From NCBI RefSeq assembly GCF_016522505.1, contig NZ_JAEHOH010000021.1, positions 1-64,000 on the forward strand: a stretch of DNA of 64,000 bases, read 5' to 3'. Below, piece by piece: positions 61,531 to 64,000 of this stretch (the first letter of the stretch is position 1; every line of letters begins with the position of its first letter). Below the pieces are notes generated by a model, which was not told the origin of the DNA, ran no database searches, and saw only the letters and a program-made list of their open reading frames with translations. Source of the stretch: Leucobacter chromiisoli. Lineage in GTDB: Bacteria > Actinomycetota > Actinomycetes > Actinomycetales > Microbacteriaceae. Both the position numbers and the translations under genes were made by a program.

Positions 61531-63296
61531 CGGGCGCCCGCCCAGGTGAGCGAGGCGTCGAGGAACTCCCGCGCCGAACGTTCGATCCGCTGCAGGGCCT
61601 CCTCCGTCGCCCGCCGCCGCTCGGCGGCGCCTCCGGAGTCGCTGAACGCGTCGAGGTACACCTTGAGCTTCGCCTCGGTGCCGCTGGGGCGGATCATGAC
61701 GCGGCAGCCGTCGGCGAGGTCGTAGCGCAGCACGTTCGCGGGGACGGCGGCGAGGCCGGGGTCGAGGAGATCCGCCGCGGCGGAGACGGCGACTCCGCCG
61801 AACTCCTCCGGCGGTGTCCGCCGCAGCCGCTGCGACAGCGCCTCCGAGTCGGCCATGGAGTCGAGGCGCACCGTGATCTGGGCGCTCGCGAAGTGCCCGA
61901 AGCGCTCGCTCGCCTCGTCGAGGCGGTCCCAGACCGTCCGGCCCTCGGCGGCGAGCTCCCGAGTCAGCGCGATGGCGTCGGCCGCCGCCGAGATGCCGTC
62001 CTTGTCGTGCACGACCTCCGGGTGCGTGAGGTATCCGAGCGCCTCCTCGAACCCGAACACCAGGTTCGGCACGCGGGCGACCCACTTGAAGCCGGAGAGC
62101 GTCTCGGCGTAGTCGAGGCGGTAGGCGCGGGCGACGGCGCGCAGGGCCGGCGAGGAGACGATCGTGCAGGCGAGCGCGCCGGGGGAGCCGCCGCGCATCC
62201 GGGCGTGGCGCTCGGCGGCGCGCCAGCCGAGGAGCAGGCCGAGCTGGTTGCCGGTGAGCGCGCGATAGCCCTCCGGCGAGCCGGGGTGGGGGGCGGCCAC
62301 GGCGAGCCGATCGGCGTCGGGATCGTTGGCGACGACGAGGTCGGCCCCGATCTCGCGGGCGGTGCGGAATGCGAGGTCGAGCGCTCCGGGCTCCTCGGGG
62401 TTCGGGAACGCGACCGTGGGGAAACCGCCGTCGGGGCGATCCTGCTCGGGCACGGCGACCACTCCGGGCAGACCGGCCGCCGCGAAGAGGCGCCTCGCGG
62501 GAGCCGAGCCCACCCCGTGCATCGCGGTGTACACGACCCTGAGCTCCGGCGACGCGGCGCGGGGCGCAGCCGCACCGGATGCCGGCGCAGCCGCGCCCGC
62601 GAGCAGCGCCGTCGCGGTCGCGTCGACGTAGGCCTCCAGCACGTCGTCTCCGGCGACGGCGTAGTCGGACGACCGGGGGAGCTCCGCGACGGGGCGATCC
62701 GCGGCGGATGCGATGCGCGCGGCGATCTCCCCGTCGATCGGGGGGACGATCTGGGCGCCGTCGTCGGCGTCTCCGAGGTACACCTTGTAGCCGTTGTCCC
62801 GCGGCGGATTGTGGCTCGCCGTGATCATCACGCCGGCCGAGACCCCGAGACGGCGGACGGCGAACGCCGTCACCGGAGTGGGCAGCGGCTCCGGGAGCAG
62901 CGTCACCGCGACTCCGGCCCCGGCCAGGATCTCGGCCGCGTCGCGGGCGAACACGTCGGAGTTGACCCTGCCGTCGTAGCCGATCACGGCCGAGGGCCGC
63001 TCGCTCGTCTCCCCGGCCGCGGCGCGCTCGCGGAGGAACGCGGCGAAGCCCGCGCTGGTCTGGGCCACCACGACGCGGTTCATGCGGCGCGGGCCGGGGC
63101 CGAGGCGGCCCCGCAGCCCCGCGGTGCCGAACGCGAGCCGTCCGCCGAACGCATCGGCCAGCTCGTCTCGGGCGGCGGCGTCGCCGGCCTCGGTGCGGCG
63201 CATCAGATCCTCGGCCTCGGCCCGGGTCTCGGGATCCGGATCCTGGTCGACCCACGCCCTGGCCAGTCTCACCAGCTGCTCGTCCGAATCCGCCAT
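61527..63296 (-). CDS. Phospho-sugar mutase (PgcA/PGM2-like)
   Basis: A 589-residue alpha-D-phosphohexomutase. The N-terminal ELADAFGGRLAFGTAGLRGRLGPGPRRMN is typical of PgcA/PGM2-like members; the phosphoserine loop is GVMITASHNPPRDNGYKVY (S161), the metal loop VVANDPDADRLAVA, the sugar loop GFEEALGYL and the phosphate-binding MIRPSGTEAKLKVY. It should interconvert glucose-1- and glucose-6-phosphate, linking to galU and otsAB; ribose phosphates are possible for the PGM2 group. GGAGAGG precedes the ATG. Confidence 0.93.
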   Translation of the reverse strand: MADSDEQLVRLARAWVDQDPDPETRAEAEDLMRRTEAGDAAARDELADAFGGRLAFGTAGLRGRLGPGPRRMNRVVVAQTSAGFAAFLRERAAAGETSERPSAVIGYDGRVNSDVFARDAAEILAGAGVAVTLLPEPLPTPVTAFAVRRLGVSAGVMITASHNPPRDNGYKVYLGDADDGAQIVPPIDGEIAARIASAADRPVAELPRSSDYAVAGDDVLEAYVDATATALLAGAAAPASGAAAPRAASPELRVVYTAMHGVGSAPARRLFAAAGLPGVVAVPEQDRPDGGFPTVAFPNPEEPGALDLAFRTAREIGADLVVANDPDADRLAVAAPHPGSPEGYRALTGNQLGLLLGWRAAERHARMRGGSPGALACTIVSSPALRAVARAYRLDYAETLSGFKWVARVPNLVFGFEEALGYLTHPEVVHDKDGISAAADAIALTRELAAEGRTVWDRLDEASERFGHFASAQITVRLDSMADSEALSQRLRRTPPEEFGGVAVSAAADLLDPGLAAVPANVLRYDLADGCRVMIRPSGTEAKLKVYLDAFSDSGGAAERRRATEEALQRIERSAREFLDASLTWAGAR

Positions 63297-63371
63297 AGCC
63301 GTCCTCTCCTTCGGGCAGGCCCCCGCGGGTTCACGCTACCACCCGCGGAGCGCGGGCTCCTGGGCGACGGG

Positions 63372-63400
63372 TTGTGCCGGGAGAGGAGGAACTGTACAGT
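63372..63400 (+). promoter_or_regulatory. Predicted promoter of the XRE-cupin gene
   Basis: TTGTGC (63372-63377), 17-bp spacer, TACAGT (63395-63400). The -10 lies within the 10-bp palindrome ACTGTACAGT (63391-63400). Confidence 0.45.
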
Positions 63401-63412
63401 GAGCCTGACTTT

Positions 63413-63431
63413 ACTGAACAGGGTGTTCAGT
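63413..63431. promoter_or_regulatory. Operator-like palindrome before the XRE-cupin gene
   Basis: ACTGAACA-GGG-TGTTCAGT has perfect 8-bp arms. It lies just downstream of the predicted promoter and before the ribosome site, a position suited to autorepression. Confidence 0.6.
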
Positions 63432-63443
63432 GCGGGAGGAATC

Positions 63444-64000
63444 GTGAGCGAGACCCTGAGCGGCGAGACCCTGAGCGGCGAAGCCTCGAGCAGCGAGACC
63501 CCGAGCGGCGAACGGCACCTCGGTCAGCGCGTGGCCGCCTTCCGCGAGCTGCGGGGCATGAGCCTGCGGGCGCTCGCCGCCGAGGCGGGTGTGAGCTCGA
63601 GCTTCCTCAGCCAGCTCGAGAACGGACGCACCAACGCGAGCGTCGGCTCGATGCGCAAGGTGGCCGCCGCCCTCGGCGTCTCCCCGGCCCAGCTGCTCGA
63701 CGACTCGGCCGCCCACACGCGGGGCGTGCTCCGGGCCGAGCAGCGGCCCACGATCCAGCTCGACGGAGCCGAGAAGTTCGTGGTCTCGCTGCCGCCGCTG
63801 CGCAACCTCGAGGTGTACGCCGGCAGCTTCGCCCCCGGCGGCTCCACCGGCGAGGAGGCCTACACCCACGGCAACGCCCAGGAGATCCTCGTCGTCACGG
63901 GCGGGAGCATCGTGCTCCAGCTCGGGGACGAGCGGTACGCCATGCACGCCGGCGACTCGATCGAGTACCTGAGCTCGGCGCCCCACCGCGTCTCCAACGA
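63444..64000 (+). CDS. XRE-family regulator with cupin domain (partial)
   Basis: The gene runs off the window after 185 codons. Residues 1-22 contain four five-residue repeats (TLSGE, TLSGE, ASSSE, TPSGE). A helix-turn-helix follows (about 24-80: LGQRVAAFRELRGMSLRALAAEAGVSSSFLSQLENGRTNASVGSMRKVAAALGVS), then a cupin (about 105-185: LEVYAGSFAPGGSTGEEAYTHGNAQEILVVTGGSIVLQLGDERYAMHAGDSIEYLSSAPHRVSN). XRE-cupin regulators usually sense a small ligand in the cupin and repress catabolic or transport genes. GTG 63444 has GGGAGGA at good spacing. The missing end should be short, since the cupin is nearly complete. Confidence 0.88.
   Translation, partial: MSETLSGETLSGEASSSETPSGERHLGQRVAAFRELRGMSLRALAAEAGVSSSFLSQLENGRTNASVGSMRKVAAALGVSPAQLLDDSAAHTRGVLRAEQRPTIQLDGAEKFVVSLPPLRNLEVYAGSFAPGGSTGEEAYTHGNAQEILVVTGGSIVLQLGDERYAMHAGDSIEYLSSAPHRVSN

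Overview
This is a chromosomal window of very high GC content (roughly 70% by eye) with the strong third-position G/C bias of an actinomycete. Gene content points to the Actinomycetota and most probably the family Microbacteriaceae (a Leucobacter-like genus would fit). Pointers are a DUF3073 protein, an actinobacterial SF1-helicase-like protein with a C-terminal nuclease-like domain, a fused OtsA-OtsB, the block mscL / fmdB / 5-FTHF cyclo-ligase / galU / GNAT / membrane coiled-coil protein / tRNA-Ala, and a surface protein with an LAxTG sorting signal. The genus call is inference. I see no rRNA, CRISPR array, transposase, integrase or phage gene. The window looks like ordinary backbone with a few accessory-looking stretches.

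Layout. 1-9 kb: small conserved proteins, a DUF445 membrane protein, a large RND exporter with a long disordered tail, and a DEAD-box RNA helicase one base downstream. 9-15.6 kb: acyl-CoA oxidase-like protein, prolyl aminopeptidase, zinc metallopeptidase, an alkyltransferase-like DNA repair protein coupled to a LysR-type ligand-domain protein without a DNA-binding domain, and a VIT1/CCC1 metal transporter. 15.7-19.4 kb: ABC-F ATPase, SRPBCC protein and an Arr-type rifampin ADP-ribosyltransferase, with a repeat-rich gap between the first two. 19.4-27.7 kb: LLM flavin oxidoreductase diverging from pepA, then OtsA-OtsB, an M18 aminopeptidase and a uracil/xanthine permease. 27.7-36.5 kb: the helicase-like protein and a coupled small protein, then the mscL-to-tRNA block. 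36.7-45.6 kb: a 1396-residue repeat-rich sortase substrate, a large LuxR-family (LAL) regulator, an MFS transporter and an acidic protein. 45.6-52.1 kb: glutathione peroxidase, mannose-1-phosphate guanylyltransferase, the complete sdhCDAB operon and a YihY/BrkB membrane protein. 52.1-60.4 kb: a D-2-hydroxyacid dehydrogenase fused to an Fe-S domain, then a GntR regulator diverging from a 5-oxoproline operon (pxpA, fused pxpBC, biotin carboxylase-BCCP). 60.4-64 kb: coupled NAD(P)HX dehydratase and phosphosugar mutase, and an XRE-cupin regulator cut by the window end.

How genes work together. The clearest functional units are succinate dehydrogenase (sdhCDAB) and the GntR-controlled 5-oxoprolinase operon, whose three cistrons overlap by four bases (GTGA, ATGA) and whose promoter carries two palindromes 22 bp apart. 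Nucleotide sugars and storage sugars are served by galU, manC, otsAB and the phosphosugar mutase. At least a dozen genes have a TAnnnT-like -10 hexamer ending 5-8 nt before the start codon, which suggests leaderless transcription.

The most distinctive items are the helicase-like protein lacking the P-loop lysine, the surface protein with its neighbouring LAL regulator, a perfect 21-bp inverted repeat plus G-rich tract between two divergent genes, and a dispersed CGATGC-ACCGCGGAG intergenic repeat. I cannot demonstrate a wholly new biological system from the sequence alone.
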